From an uncultured Bacteroidales bacterium (GTDB taxonomy: Bacteria > Bacteroidota > Bacteroidia > Bacteroidales > FEN-979): 35,860 nt of DNA. The stretch covers positions 1-35,860 of the forward strand of contig CAIYUC010000015.1 in NCBI GenBank assembly GCA_903929315.1. The letters run 5' to 3'. Positions 1 to 7,205 of the stretch are shown one piece after another (the first letter of the stretch is position 1; the number at the start of each line of letters is the position of its first letter). A program made the position numbers and the translations under genes. The notes under the pieces were generated by a model. That model was not told where the DNA came from. It did no database searches and worked only from the letters and a program-made list of their open reading frames with translations.

Positions 1-388
1 CATTTGTCAATTTTGCATTTGCCCCATCAACAACGTTAAATTGAGAATCAGAATTTTTCCATAAATACAAACCCTCAATTGAGGTACTTGAAAACTTTGA
101 ATAGTTTATAACTGAATTGTTTGGTGGAAGGTAACATATTAGGAAATCTTGACCGCTTCTTATTATTGCACAGTTGGCGGAATTTGGGTATTCATCCTTA
201 CCTATTAAATCCCCATTAATATATTTACTATGAGTATAATTTATACTGTATATACCTTCAATTGGGTCAAGCGTACTAAGATTTTCTTTAAAGTAATTTT
301 TAAATTCACTTTCATTGTTCTTGCATTGGCTTAGGCCCACAATCTCAATTAAAAGAAAACTGAGAACGAGAATGATTTTGATCTTCAT
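1..388 (-). CDS. Secreted hypothetical protein, C-terminus beyond window edge
   Basis: An open minus-strand frame starts at the ATG on 386-388 and runs without a stop to base 1, giving at least 129 residues; the 3' end is outside the window. The N-terminus (MKIKIILVLSFLLIEIVG) is a clear signal peptide, with a Cys a few residues later (SQCKNN) that does not fit a good lipobox. The mature part begins with a LDPIEGIYSI-like segment, of a kind I associate with small secreted Bacteroidota proteins of unknown function. It is followed by a Tyr/Asn-rich beta-type sequence. I recognise no catalytic motif. It is not linked to the biosynthetic genes. The 260 bases between it and the next gene contain nothing I can support. 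The reading frame is secure; the function is unknown. Confidence 0.6.
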   Translation of the reverse strand, partial: MKIKIILVLSFLLIEIVGLSQCKNNESEFKNYFKENLSTLDPIEGIYSINYTHSKYINGDLIGKDEYPNSANCAIIRSGQDFLICYLPPNNSVINYSKFSSTSIEGLYLWKNSDSQFNVVDGANAKLTN

Positions 389-648
389 GATATATGAATT
401 TGAATACAATAATATGAAAAATCAACGAGAAACCAACCTGTTAGAATTTAAAAGAATAATAAAGCTTCCATTTACCTCACATGCTTCCAGTCAGTCATCA
501 AGTAAAAAAAGGTGACTATATACGTGTTAGTTTAAGTCAGGAAATGAAATTTTTCCGGTGACTTTCTTTCTATCTGTGTGAATGGAGTAACGACAGTAGA
601 AAGGCTTCGCGCGCGTGGTAATTTTTGGGAGATAAGGTTAAGGGATTA

Positions 649-921
649 TTATTCAACCCTATAGATATTATTTTTATTTTTAGTTAAAGGGTTGATAGTT
701 AGTCTCATTGGGTTTTTAGATAAAGAATCCGGTGGATTATTACTAACCACAATAGTAACCATTCCAGTTTTGCTATCAAAAATAGAAACTCCGGCTTCAG
801 CACTAATACACTTAAATCTGTCTTTATCAATATTCCGGCAATAAAAGAAGGTTGCAAAGGCAACACAAATGATAACTAATAACTTTAGCAGTACCCCTGT
901 TAATATGTTAATTTTTTCCAT
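649..921 (-). CDS. Small membrane-anchored hypothetical protein
   Basis: A 90-residue protein. Residues 7-27 are one hydrophobic segment (ILTGVLLKLLVIICVAFATF), which is either an N-terminal anchor or an uncleaved signal. A polar domain of about 60 residues with no recognised motif follows. A good Bacteroidota promoter (955-984 on this strand) sits about 30 bases upstream of the ATG, which supports this start and the reality of the gene. It is divergent from the small plus-strand gene at 989. No family was recognised, and no function is proposed. Confidence 0.5.
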   Translation of the reverse strand: MEKINILTGVLLKLLVIICVAFATFFYCRNIDKDRFKCISAEAGVSIFDSKTGMVTIVVSNNPPDSLSKNPMRLTINPLTKNKNNIYRVE

Positions 922-954
922 TTCAATTTAATTTTAATCATTAATATTGTGTAA

Positions 955-984
955 CAAATGTAGTATTAACCTAAAGAACACAAA
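955..984 (-). promoter_or_regulatory. Bacteroidota-type promoter for the 649-921 gene
   Basis: Read on the minus strand, TTTG (984-981) is followed after 18 bases by TACATTTG (962-955). This matches the TTTG / TAnnTTTG consensus described for Bacteroides. Transcription would start near 948, giving a leader of roughly 27 bases before the ATG ending at 921. The element covers the extreme 5' end of the open frame on the other strand, which argues that the plus-strand gene starts at 989, not at 947. Confidence 0.5.
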
Positions 985-988
985 AATT

Positions 989-1228
989 ATGACAACAAAA
1001 TTAGAAGCAGATAAAAAATTATTTGTCAACCTTGATACTAATGACGGTATTAAGTTTATATCTAAAACATCAATAGCAATGATAGAAGAACTTGATAGTT
1101 CTAAAGTAAGTTATAGGTTTGGACTTTTACTAAAAGAGAAACGACCAAACGGACAAACCATCTATTTTAAATTTAACACAGAGTTGATGAGTGATGTTTG
1201 GGATATGCTAAAAGATATTGAATCATAG
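989..1228 (+). CDS. Small cytoplasmic hypothetical protein
   Basis: A 79-residue protein starting MTTKLEADKK. The frame is open back to 947, but the upstream ATG would place coding sequence over the divergent promoter, so the start at 989 is preferred. There is no signal peptide or membrane segment. Alternating hydrophobic residues (KLFVNL, GIKFIS, YRFGLLL, IYFKFN) suggest a small beta-sheet fold with a C-terminal helix (SDVWDMLKDIE). No motif was recognised. Its stop is one base from the convergent neighbour's stop at 1230. Confidence 0.5.
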   Translation: MTTKLEADKKLFVNLDTNDGIKFISKTSIAMIEELDSSKVSYRFGLLLKEKRPNGQTIYFKFNTELMSDVWDMLKDIES

Positions 1229-1229
1229 T

Positions 1230-1400
1230 TTAACCTGTCTTTTGAATAATTGAACGGGATTTTAATAATTTGTGGGTTTCTTCCAAACAGCCTTCAGCCT
1301 CAGAATAAGTTAAGCCGTTCAATAATCCTATAATCTCTTTAGCTTTATTTTTACGTTCCTCTAACCATATTTGGCCGGGAGTTTTTTTTATTTTTTCCAT
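1230..1400 (-). CDS. Very small helical hypothetical protein
   Basis: A 56-residue protein starting MEKIKKTPGQIW at the ATG on 1398-1400. A longer frame to 1460 would add about 20 residues overlapping a plus-strand -7 box, so the short form is preferred. The sequence is charged and helical (two predicted helices around WLEERKNKAKEIIGLLNGL and SEAEGCLEETHKLLK). No family was recognised. It is tail-to-tail with the 989 gene. Coding is plausible but not certain at this length. Confidence 0.4.
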   Translation of the reverse strand: MEKIKKTPGQIWLEERKNKAKEIIGLLNGLTYSEAEGCLEETHKLLKSRSIIQKTG

Positions 1401-1421
1401 AACTTTAAGTTTATAAAATAT

Positions 1422-1556
1422 TATCTTTGCAGTTGAATATTTTATAAACCTAAGTAGCAAGGACGTTGGCGCGTTCTTGTATCAATTTCCTTCCTTTAAA
1501 ATCACTGTACAAATTTTCTCCAGACTTTACGGGTGCGAAGATAGATAAACGCACCC
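1422..1556 (+). promoter_or_regulatory. Candidate promoter and leader hairpin before the 1593 gene
   Basis: TATCTTTG at 1422-1429 fits the Bacteroidota -7 box exactly, but I see no good TTTG at the -33 position. A start near 1436 would give a long leader of about 155 bases. Inside it GGGTGCG (1531-1537) can pair perfectly with CGCACCC (1550-1556) over a 12-base loop. The hairpin lies 36 bases before the start codon and has no T-tract, so it is not a convincing terminator. A role in translation control is only a guess. Confidence 0.25.
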
Positions 1557-1592
1557 CACGAAGTCAAATTTTTATTAAAAAAAGGAGAAAAC

Positions 1593-1805
1593 ATGAAAAA
1601 GGTAAAAAATGGGGAAGCCCAAACATTTAGTGAAACACATAAAAAAATCCCTGCTAGTCCTGACTATAAACATAATGTCTGGTATGATGAAAATGGAGAA
1701 GAAAGCCTTCATCAGGAATGGTTAAACGAAACGACTAAAATAGCAAAAGAACATCAGAAGAAAACAGGATCAAATGTTTATAGTCCCTGTATTTTAAAAT
1801 TATAG
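1593..1805 (+). CDS. Small polar hypothetical protein
   Basis: A 70-residue, highly polar protein beginning MKKVKNGEAQTF. It has one of the clearest Shine-Dalgarno sequences in the window (AAAGGAG at 1580-1586, seven bases before the ATG). It has no membrane segment and is rich in Lys, Glu, Asn and His, with one Cys near the end. Its last 28 bases overlap the end of the convergent minus-strand gene 1778-2197. No family was recognised. Confidence 0.45.
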   Translation: MKKVKNGEAQTFSETHKKIPASPDYKHNVWYDENGEESLHQEWLNETTKIAKEHQKKTGSNVYSPCILKL

Positions 1806-2197
1806 GTTCGACAACAAAAAGTAATACTATTCTTAATTTCTTCTTCACTAAATAAGGGTATTTTGAATTGACTAAGTGGAGGGGAATCTGCTTTTTTGTA
1901 AAATTCTGAAATAAGAATACCTATCCCTTCTTTATATAACGGGAAAAGTAATTCGGTGTTGATTTCAGATTTATAATTTCTTATCAGATACACCATTCTT
2001 AGAAATATGTCAAAATTATTTTCATTTGTGGAATCGTCTCCGTAAATTTTTAGACCAATCATAAATTCAATATCTCCATTAACGGGTGTTACTCCCTCAA
2101 TAGAAGCTATTGCTTTTATATCTTTAAGGTTTGTACTGCTTATAGAATCAGGGTTTGCCCTATCATAATGAAATCTTTTATCGTAAGTCATTCCCAT
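1778..2197 (-). CDS. Hypothetical protein of 139 residues
   Basis: A soluble protein without signal peptide or membrane segments. The middle (about residues 30-55) has alternating hydrophobics typical of beta strands (IKAIASIEGV, IEFMIGLKIYG). This is followed by a helical stretch (NFDIFLRMVYLIRNYKSEI) and a second one with ELLFPLYKEGIGILISEFY. The tail contains a Cys-Cys pair. It resembles the general type of small accessory-region proteins but matches no family I can name. It converges with and slightly overlaps the 1593 gene. Confidence 0.5.
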   Translation of the reverse strand: MGMTYDKRFHYDRANPDSISSTNLKDIKAIASIEGVTPVNGDIEFMIGLKIYGDDSTNENNFDIFLRMVYLIRNYKSEINTELLFPLYKEGIGILISEFYKKADSPPLSQFKIPLFSEEEIKNSITFCCRTYNFKIQGL

Positions 2198-2432
2198 AGT
2201 TTTTTGTTTTTAATTATACAATAATACAAAATAATTTAGAACGGGAACCCTATACTTTTTTTTCTTTCCTTAAGTGTAGTTACTTACACAAACACTTGGG
2301 TATCAGTAGATTTTCCCATTCTTTTTTTACGAACCCGCCGGCATACTTAACAATCCTTATATTTTTATGATTTTACGTTTTATTTGAGGTTAATGTATAT
2401 TTTTGAGAATAAATTACCATAAATGTTACTAT

Positions 2433-2469
2433 AAATAAAAAATCACCTACAAGAGAATGTTTGTAAGTG
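2433..2469 (-). terminator. Rho-independent terminator after tRNA-Arg
   Basis: On the minus strand CACTTACAA (2469-2461) pairs with TTGTAGGTG (2452-2444): nine base pairs with one G-T, an eight-base loop, and then ATTTTTTATTT. It lies 13 bases past the 3' end of the tRNA, so it most likely ends that transcript. Confidence 0.65.
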
Positions 2470-2482
2470 GCTGATCTTCTTG

Positions 2483-2556
2483 TGACTCCGGAGGGATTCA
2501 AACCCCCAACCTTCTGATCCGTAGTCAGATGCGCTATTCAGTTACGCCACGGAGCC
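2483..2556 (-). tRNA. tRNA-Arg (anticodon ACG)
   Basis: On the minus strand a complete 74-base cloverleaf can be folded. The acceptor stem is GGCTCCG paired with CGGAGTC (one G-T pair). The anticodon stem TCTGA/TCAGA closes the loop CTACGGA, whose central triplet is ACG. The T arm contains GGTTTGAATCC. The discriminator base is A and CCA is not encoded. ACG is normally modified to ICG and reads CGU, CGC and CGA. It is a single-gene transcript with its own -7 box and terminator. No second copy of its 3' end is visible in the window. Confidence 0.95.
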
Positions 2557-2568
2557 GTAATCAAGTGG

Positions 2569-2576
2569 CAAAGTTA
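2569..2576 (-). promoter_or_regulatory. -7 box of the tRNA-Arg promoter
   Basis: TAACTTTG on the minus strand, 12 bases upstream of the mature tRNA 5' end, matches TAnnTTTG exactly. No clear TTTG was found at the -33 position. The placement is right for a short tRNA leader. Confidence 0.45.
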
Positions 2577-2628
2577 ATGCTTTTTACTAAACCTATACCG
2601 AATTTATAGGGATTCCCTTTTTGAGACT

Positions 2629-2697
2629 GCTTCAGGCCTCAGGCTGCAAGCTACAGGCTTCAAGCCTGTAGCCTGTAGCCTGTAGCCTGCAACCTGA
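2629..2697. repeat. Degenerate GCCTGTA heptad repeat with palindrome
   Basis: A GC-richer island consisting of tandem seven-base units. Three perfect GCCTGTA copies follow one another near 2664-2684, and then come variants (GCCTGCA, ACCTG). Upstream, GCTACAGGC and GCCTGTAGC (about 2650-2672) form a nine-base-pair hairpin with a five-base loop. A related array lies on the other side of the four-helix-bundle gene (3196-3253). Confidence 0.7.
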
Positions 2698-2698
2698 A

Positions 2699-3064
2699 TT
2701 AACAATCCTGTCTGACTCTTTGAATGAACCTGTATAACTTTCTGCCTAATAGTTCCATATTCCTGTGAAGCCTTTCATAGCATTCTTTGTCTTTGAGTGA
2801 TTTTGTCTGATACAAAGTCTCAAGATGATCTTTAGATTCATCCAAAGAGGCATTTGCGATGGTAAGAAAACGTAAATATTCTTTCGGATAACTTTTTCGC
2901 CCATATCCTTCAACAATATTTGATTTGATAGACTTTGTTGATCTCCTGATCTGACTTCCGGTTTCAAAATGTTCAAATGCCGGTAAGCTTTTTAAGGTCA
3001 TGAAATGAATATCATTCACCAGAACTTCGGCCAACATCCAAATTTCTAATTTTTTATAGCTCAT
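2699..3064 (-). CDS. Four-helix-bundle protein (S23 / 23S rRNA IVP family)
   Basis: A 121-residue all-helical protein with the hallmarks of the S23/IVP four-helix-bundle family. It has an N-terminal KKLEIWMLA-type segment, the central SIKSNIVEGYGRKS motif (residues about 45-58, the family's most conserved part), KEYLRFLTIANASLDE, and a final amphipathic helix. Members were first seen in intervening sequences of 23S rRNA genes; the Avd accessory proteins of diversity-generating retroelements share the fold. Here the gene stands alone between two heptad-repeat arrays, with no rRNA, reverse transcriptase or variable-repeat gene in view. Its biological role is unknown. Confidence 0.85.
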   Translation of the reverse strand: MSYKKLEIWMLAEVLVNDIHFMTLKSLPAFEHFETGSQIRRSTKSIKSNIVEGYGRKSYPKEYLRFLTIANASLDESKDHLETLYQTKSLKDKECYERLHRNMELLGRKLYRFIQRVRQDC

Positions 3065-3195
3065 AATTTTTTTATTAATCGGTTAACCCATTAAAAGGTG
3101 ATACCTTTTTTGTTTTTTTTTCGAATAGAGAACTTCAGACAACAAACTGAAGCAATAATTTACTTTCTTGAACTCTGGTTCCAATACATGCGATC

Positions 3196-3253
3196 GGCAG
3201 CCTGAAGCTTGAGGCTTGTAGCCTGTGGCCGGCAGCCTGTAGCTTGCGGCCTC
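3196..3253. repeat. Second heptad-repeat array flanking the four-helix-bundle gene
   Basis: A run of about eight degenerate seven-base units (GCCTGAA, GCTTGAG, GCTTGTA, GCCTGTG, GCCGGCA, GCCTGTA, GCTTGCG, GCCTC). They are in the same orientation and phase as the array at 2629-2697. Together the two arrays bracket the four-helix-bundle gene. A separate small inverted repeat (CTTCAG 3133-3138 / CTGAAG 3147-3152) lies between the gene and this array. Confidence 0.7.
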
Positions 3254-3260
3254 TAATAAA

Positions 3261-3294
3261 TTTGGTTATTACCCGAAAAAAAGTATTACATTTG
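3261..3294 (+). promoter_or_regulatory. Bacteroidota promoter of the biosynthetic cluster
   Basis: TTTG at 3261-3264 and TACATTTG at 3287-3294, separated by 22 bases, match the Bacteroidota -33/-7 consensus. The start point would be near 3301, leaving a leader of about 50 bases before the ammonia-lyase ATG at 3353. A weak purine-rich ribosome site (AGAAGGGAAAG) is just before the ATG. This is the only full two-box promoter seen ahead of the long plus-strand gene run. Confidence 0.55.
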
Positions 3295-3352
3295 CTCGCT
3301 GTAAATCGTTTGATATTATTACGGATAATATAAAAGATAAAGAAGGGAAAGA

Positions 3353-4903
3353 ATGATTATCATTGGAGACCGTAAGATTGCATTAAAAGATTTTTATAAG
3401 ATCCTGTATAAGGGAGAGTCCATTGAGATCGATAAAAAAGCAAGGAAGAAAGTCAATGAGAACTTTGAATTTCTCAAAGAATTCGCCAAGGGGAAGGTAA
3501 TCTATGGGATTAATACAGGGTTAGGGCCCATGGCCCAATATAAGGTCAACGGGAATAATGAATTACAATTACAATATAACCTGATCCGGAGTCATTGCGC
3601 TGGGCTCGGCGATCCCCTCCCCGATGTGTATGTCAAAGCCACTATGCTGGCACGGCTGAACACCATTATCCAGGCACATTCGGGGATCCACCCGGAAGTC
3701 ATGGATCTTCTGAAAGAACTTATCAATCGGGATGTTAACCCCCTGATCCCAGAACATGGCGGCGTAGGCGCCAGCGGTGACCTGGTCCAACTTGCCCATC
3801 TTGCCCTTATCCTTATCGGCGAAGGCGAAGTGAATTATAAAGGCAAATGGAAACCTACCTCCAAGGTCTTTAAAGAGTTGGGGCTGACCCCAATTAAAAT
3901 GCATATCCGTGAAGGGCTGGGACTGATCAACGGTACTTCGGCTATGACCGGCATCGGGGTCATTAATATCATCCATGCCAAAAACCTTCTCGACTGGTCG
4001 ATTCTGGCCTCCGTAATGATTACCGAGATCGTGGAATCTTATGACGATCATTTTTCGGAAGAGCTGAACAATGTCAAATGTCATGAGGGACAGAAAAAGA
4101 TTGCCCGGCAGATGAGATCTATCCTGGCCGACAGCAAGCTGATCCGCCGGAGAGAAGATCATCTTTATAACGGTAAGACGGAACAGGTGGAGGTATTCAA
4201 GCATAAAGTGCAGGAATATTATTCGCTCCGCTGTGTGCCGCAGGTCCTCGGTCCGGTGCTCGATACCATCCTGAACGGGGAAAAAGTCCTTTTTGATGAG
4301 GTCAATTCCACCAACGATAATCCGATCATCGACAGCGATACGAAGAATGTATTTCATGGTGGTAACTTCCATGGGGATTATGTTGCCCTGGAAATGGACA
4401 AGCTGAAGATCGCCATCACGAAACTGTCAATGCTTGCCGAACGGCAACTGAACTATCTTCTGAACGACAAGCTTAATGAGAAGCTGCCCCCGTTTGTCAA
4501 CCTCGGGAAACTCGGGTTGAACCTCGGTATGCAAGGAGTACAATTCACAGCTGTTTCCACTGTAGCAGAAAACCAGACGCTTTCATTCCCGATGTACATT
4601 CATAGTATTACCAATAACAACGATAATCAGGATATCGTAAGTATGGGTACGAATGCTGCCATGATGACAAAGAAGGTCATCGACAACACCTATCAGGTTC
4701 TTGCAATTGAAATGATGACCATCCTGCAGGCTGTTGATTACCTCGGGTTTAAGGAAAAAATGTCGTGCGTATCAATGAAAATATTTGAAGACTTGAGAGA
4801 GATCGTTCCAAAATTCCAGGATGATAAAATAAAATATAAAGACGTTCAGAATATTGAACATTACCTTCATGAGAATAAACTCCACTTTTCACTAAAATTA
4901 TAA
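3353..4903 (+). CDS. Aromatic amino acid ammonia-lyase (HAL/PAL/TAL family)
   Basis: A 516-residue MIO enzyme that removes ammonia from an aromatic amino acid to give an aryl-acrylate. The self-cyclising Ala140-Ser141-Gly142 triad sits in GGVGASGDLVQLAHLAL. The catalytic lid Tyr51 lies in IYGINTGLG, and NQDIVSMG is present in the C-terminal third. Length is normal for the bacterial family. At the substrate-selectivity position it has Ser80-His81 (NLIRSHCAG), the pair usual in histidine lyases, whereas the well-studied Rhodobacter tyrosine lyase has His-Leu. In flexirubin clusters the equivalent gene is regarded as a tyrosine ammonia-lyase that makes 4-coumarate. Nothing here belongs to histidine degradation (no hutU, hutI or hutG). 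From context I favour an aryl starter role, but the substrate cannot be settled from these residues. It is the first gene of the cluster. Confidence 0.9.
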   Translation: MIIIGDRKIALKDFYKILYKGESIEIDKKARKKVNENFEFLKEFAKGKVIYGINTGLGPMAQYKVNGNNELQLQYNLIRSHCAGLGDPLPDVYVKATMLARLNTIIQAHSGIHPEVMDLLKELINRDVNPLIPEHGGVGASGDLVQLAHLALILIGEGEVNYKGKWKPTSKVFKELGLTPIKMHIREGLGLINGTSAMTGIGVINIIHAKNLLDWSILASVMITEIVESYDDHFSEELNNVKCHEGQKKIARQMRSILADSKLIRRREDHLYNGKTEQVEVFKHKVQEYYSLRCVPQVLGPVLDTILNGEKVLFDEVNSTNDNPIIDSDTKNVFHGGNFHGDYVALEMDKLKIAITKLSMLAERQLNYLLNDKLNEKLPPFVNLGKLGLNLGMQGVQFTAVSTVAENQTLSFPMYIHSITNNNDNQDIVSMGTNAAMMTKKVIDNTYQVLAIEMMTILQAVDYLGFKEKMSCVSMKIFEDLREIVPKFQDDKIKYKDVQNIEHYLHENKLHFSLKL

Positions 4904-4953
4904 TTCTCTAAAGGTACAAGATCAGATTGATCCATATACGGCAGGAAGAAATG

Positions 4954-5682
4954 ATGAAATATGCACTTGTAACGGGTGGCTCCAGAGGTATAGGAAGGGC
5001 CGTTTGCCGGACGTTATCGGGATCCGGATTCTACGTGCTGATCAATTACCATGTAAATCTTACGGAAGCAGAAATAACCCTGCAGCAGGTCAGGGAAAAA
5101 GGCGGGGAAGGTGAAATTATTAAATTTGATGTTTCCAGCCAGGAGGAAGTCGAAAATGCTTTAAACGGGTGGCTGGCAAAAAATGAAGGAAAGTATATTT
5201 CGGTACTTGTGAACAATGCCGGGATACGTAAGGATGCTCTGGTGATGTGGATGAAGAATGAGGAATGGTCGGATGTGCTGAACACCAACCTGAATGGTTT
5301 CCTTTACACCACACGCCTGCTGATCAAAGATATGCTGATCAATAAATACGGCCGTATTATCAATGTCGTTTCGCTGTCAGGAGTGAAAGGCTTACCGGGC
5401 CAGGTTAACTATTCTGCTGCCAAAGCCGGGGTTATCGGCGCTACCAAAGCGCTGGCACAGGAAGTGGCAAAAAAGAATGTTACGGTGAATGCCGTCGCAC
5501 CGGGATTTATCAGGACGGATATGACCAAAGACCTGGATGAAAAAGAGCTAAAAACGCTAATCCCTATGAACCGCTTCGGGGAACCGGAAGAGGTTGCAGA
5601 AGTGGTAGGATTCCTGGCGTCGGAAAAGGCATCGTATATTACAGGAGCTGTGATAAATGTGAATGGGGGGTTATATACATGA
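4954..5682 (+). CDS. fabG: 3-oxoacyl-ACP reductase, FabG-like SDR
   Basis: A 242-residue short-chain dehydrogenase that would reduce beta-ketoacyl-ACP with NADPH in each elongation round. Visible motifs are the dinucleotide site TGGSRGIG (residues 7-14), NNAG (87-90), and the catalytic Ser140/Tyr153/Lys157 set in NVVS and YSAAK. The C-terminus (GGLYT) is short, as in FabG. ATG at 4954 is chosen because AGGAAG (4943-4948) is five bases upstream; an adjacent ATG at 4951 and a TTG at 4927 are possible but worse placed. Its stop overlaps the next gene's start (ATGA). It is the only FabG-type reductase in the window, so it probably serves all ketosynthases of the cluster. Confidence 0.92.
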   Translation: MKYALVTGGSRGIGRAVCRTLSGSGFYVLINYHVNLTEAEITLQQVREKGGEGEIIKFDVSSQEEVENALNGWLAKNEGKYISVLVNNAGIRKDALVMWMKNEEWSDVLNTNLNGFLYTTRLLIKDMLINKYGRIINVVSLSGVKGLPGQVNYSAAKAGVIGATKALAQEVAKKNVTVNAVAPGFIRTDMTKDLDEKELKTLIPMNRFGEPEEVAEVVGFLASEKASYITGAVINVNGGLYT

Positions 5683-6902
5683 ACCGCGTTGTGATCACCG
5701 GAATGGGAATATATTCCGTCATAGGGAAGAACCTGGAAGAGGTGAAGGATTCTTTATACCATGGCAAATCGGGGATCATTCTTGATCCCACAAGAAAGAA
5801 ACTGGGATTTCGTTCAGCGCTGACGGGGATGGTGGAAAGACCTGTACTTAAAGGTGTTCTGGACCGAAGGATGCGGGTTGGATTACCTGTCCAGGGAGAA
5901 TATGCTTATATCGCCACTCTCGAAGCCTTAAAAAACGCTGCCATCGATGAAGCCTTTCTCGAAAAGAACGAGATCGGTATCCTTTACGGGAATGACAGCT
6001 CTGCGCTGTCGGTGGTAGAATCAGTCGATATCCTCAGGCAGAAGAAAGATTCCATGATGATCGGTTCGGGTTATATTTTCCAGTCAATGAATTCCACCGT
6101 TTCGATGAACCTTTCGGTTATCTTCAAACTGAAGGGTGTTAACTTTACAGTGAGCGGGGCATGCGCAAGCGGATCCCATGCCATTGGGATCGGTTATCTA
6201 TTGATCCAGCAAGGGTTACAGGATGTAATCATTTGCGGTGGAGCACAGGAGATCAACCCTGAATCCACTGCAAGCTTTGATGCATTGAACGCTTTTTCAG
6301 TGAGGGAATCGGAGCCGACAAAAGCATCCCGTCCATTTGACCGTGACCGTGATGGTCTTGTTCCTAGCGGAGGCGCCGCCACGGTGATCCTGGAAAGCTA
6401 TGAATCTGCCATCAAACGCGGAGCAACCATCTTCGGTGAAGTCGTCGGTTATGGCTTCTCTTCCAATGGTGAACATATCTCTATTCCCAATGTCGATGGT
6501 CCCGTGAGGGCAATGCAGATGTCACTGAAAATGGCACAAATGAAGTCTGAAATGATCGATTATATCAATGCTCACGCCACTTCAACACAAGCCGGCGACA
6601 GCAAGGAAGCCATTGCCATTGACCGGTTGTTCCATCGTTCCAGACCTTTCGTCAGTAGCACAAAGTCCATGACAGGTCACGAGATGTGGATGGGCGGCGC
6701 TAGCGAGATCGTCTATTCCACCCTGATGATGAACCATTCCTTCGTGGCACCCAATATCAACTTTAACAATCCAGACGAAACCACGGCCTCCCTGAATATC
6801 GCACATACAACGGTGGAGAAGGAAATTGGCTCTTTTCTATCGAACTCCTTCGGCTTCGGGGGAACGAACTCATCCCTCATCATAAGAAAATTTAATCGGT
6901 AA
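5679..6902 (+). CDS. Beta-ketoacyl-ACP synthase (FabF-like)
   Basis: A 407-residue condensing enzyme with an intact active site: nucleophile Cys162 in GACASGSHAIG, first His in INAHATSTQAGD, and Lys plus second His in SSTKSMTGHEMW. The usual NAHGT is NAHAT here, and the glycine-rich region after the second His reads MWMGGASE instead of the common LGAAGA. These differences separate it from the other ketosynthases in the window and may mean different acyl specificity. Start overlaps fabG by four bases and an ACP follows, so KS, FabG and ACP are probably co-translated. The role is chain extension of the aryl or acyl chain on ACP. Confidence 0.92.
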   Translation: MNRVVITGMGIYSVIGKNLEEVKDSLYHGKSGIILDPTRKKLGFRSALTGMVERPVLKGVLDRRMRVGLPVQGEYAYIATLEALKNAAIDEAFLEKNEIGILYGNDSSALSVVESVDILRQKKDSMMIGSGYIFQSMNSTVSMNLSVIFKLKGVNFTVSGACASGSHAIGIGYLLIQQGLQDVIICGGAQEINPESTASFDALNAFSVRESEPTKASRPFDRDRDGLVPSGGAATVILESYESAIKRGATIFGEVVGYGFSSNGEHISIPNVDGPVRAMQMSLKMAQMKSEMIDYINAHATSTQAGDSKEAIAIDRLFHRSRPFVSSTKSMTGHEMWMGGASEIVYSTLMMNHSFVAPNINFNNPDETTASLNIAHTTVEKEIGSFLSNSFGFGGTNSSLIIRKFNR

Positions 6903-6918
6903 TTATTTAAAAAATCTT

Positions 6919-6926
6919 TACATTTG
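6919..6926 (+). promoter_or_regulatory. Possible internal -7 box before the first ACP
   Basis: TACATTTG, the same eight bases as in the cluster promoter at 3287-3294, lies 21 bases before the ACP start in the short gap after the ketosynthase. No TTTG is seen at -33. It could give extra transcription of the ACP and following genes, but may be chance. Confidence 0.25.
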
Positions 6927-6947
6927 CATCACATTATAAGGTAGTTC

Positions 6948-7199
6948 ATGATGCAAGATGAAGTAATTAAAAGCAGAATTGACCAGTTATTGATTGATGA
7001 GATTGAACTCGATAAAGATCAGTTACACCCGGAAGCCGATCTAAAAAAAGATCTCGGTATTGATAGTCTGGACTTTGTTGATTTGTTTGTTATTGTTGAA
7101 AATAATTTCGGCTTCAAGATGAAAGCCGAAGAAATGAGTGAGATCAGGACGTTACAGGATTTCTATGACTATATCATAAAAAGAGTAAACCCAAGTTAA
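6948..7199 (+). CDS. Acyl carrier protein (first of three)
   Basis: An 83-residue acidic helical protein. The phosphopantetheine attachment Ser40 is in the motif GIDSLDFVDL, with hydrophobic helix II and an acidic helix III (RTLQDFYDYI) as in type II ACPs. ATG codons at 6948 and 6951 are both usable. It carries the growing chain for the neighbouring ketosynthase, reductase and acyltransferase. It differs clearly in sequence from the ACPs at 17225 and 32625, which suggests separate partner enzymes or pathway stages. Confidence 0.93.
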   Translation: MMQDEVIKSRIDQLLIDEIELDKDQLHPEADLKKDLGIDSLDFVDLFVIVENNFGFKMKAEEMSEIRTLQDFYDYIIKRVNPS

Positions 7200-7205
7200 T
7201 TTAAG

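Noticed and set aside
315-515. Plus-strand frame of 66 codons near the window start
   Set aside because: Overlaps the signal-peptide end of the minus-strand secreted protein, has low-complexity composition and no ribosome site.
2483-2556. Second copy of the tRNA-Arg 3' end as an attachment site
   Set aside because: No duplicate of the 3' end (GAATCCCTCCGGAGTC) was seen in the left 2.4 kb or elsewhere on reading through.
2699-3064. Diversity-generating retroelement based on the Avd-like four-helix bundle protein
   Set aside because: No reverse transcriptase, template repeat or variable C-type lectin gene is seen in the window.
2629-3253. Possible CRISPR array from the GCCTGTA repeats
   Set aside because: Units are seven bases, tandem without spacers, and no cas genes are present.
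3569-4372. Open frame of 267 codons on the strand opposite the ammonia-lyase
   Set aside because: It lies wholly inside a gene with clear catalytic motifs, has no recognisable motif of its own and is explained by codon bias of the real gene.
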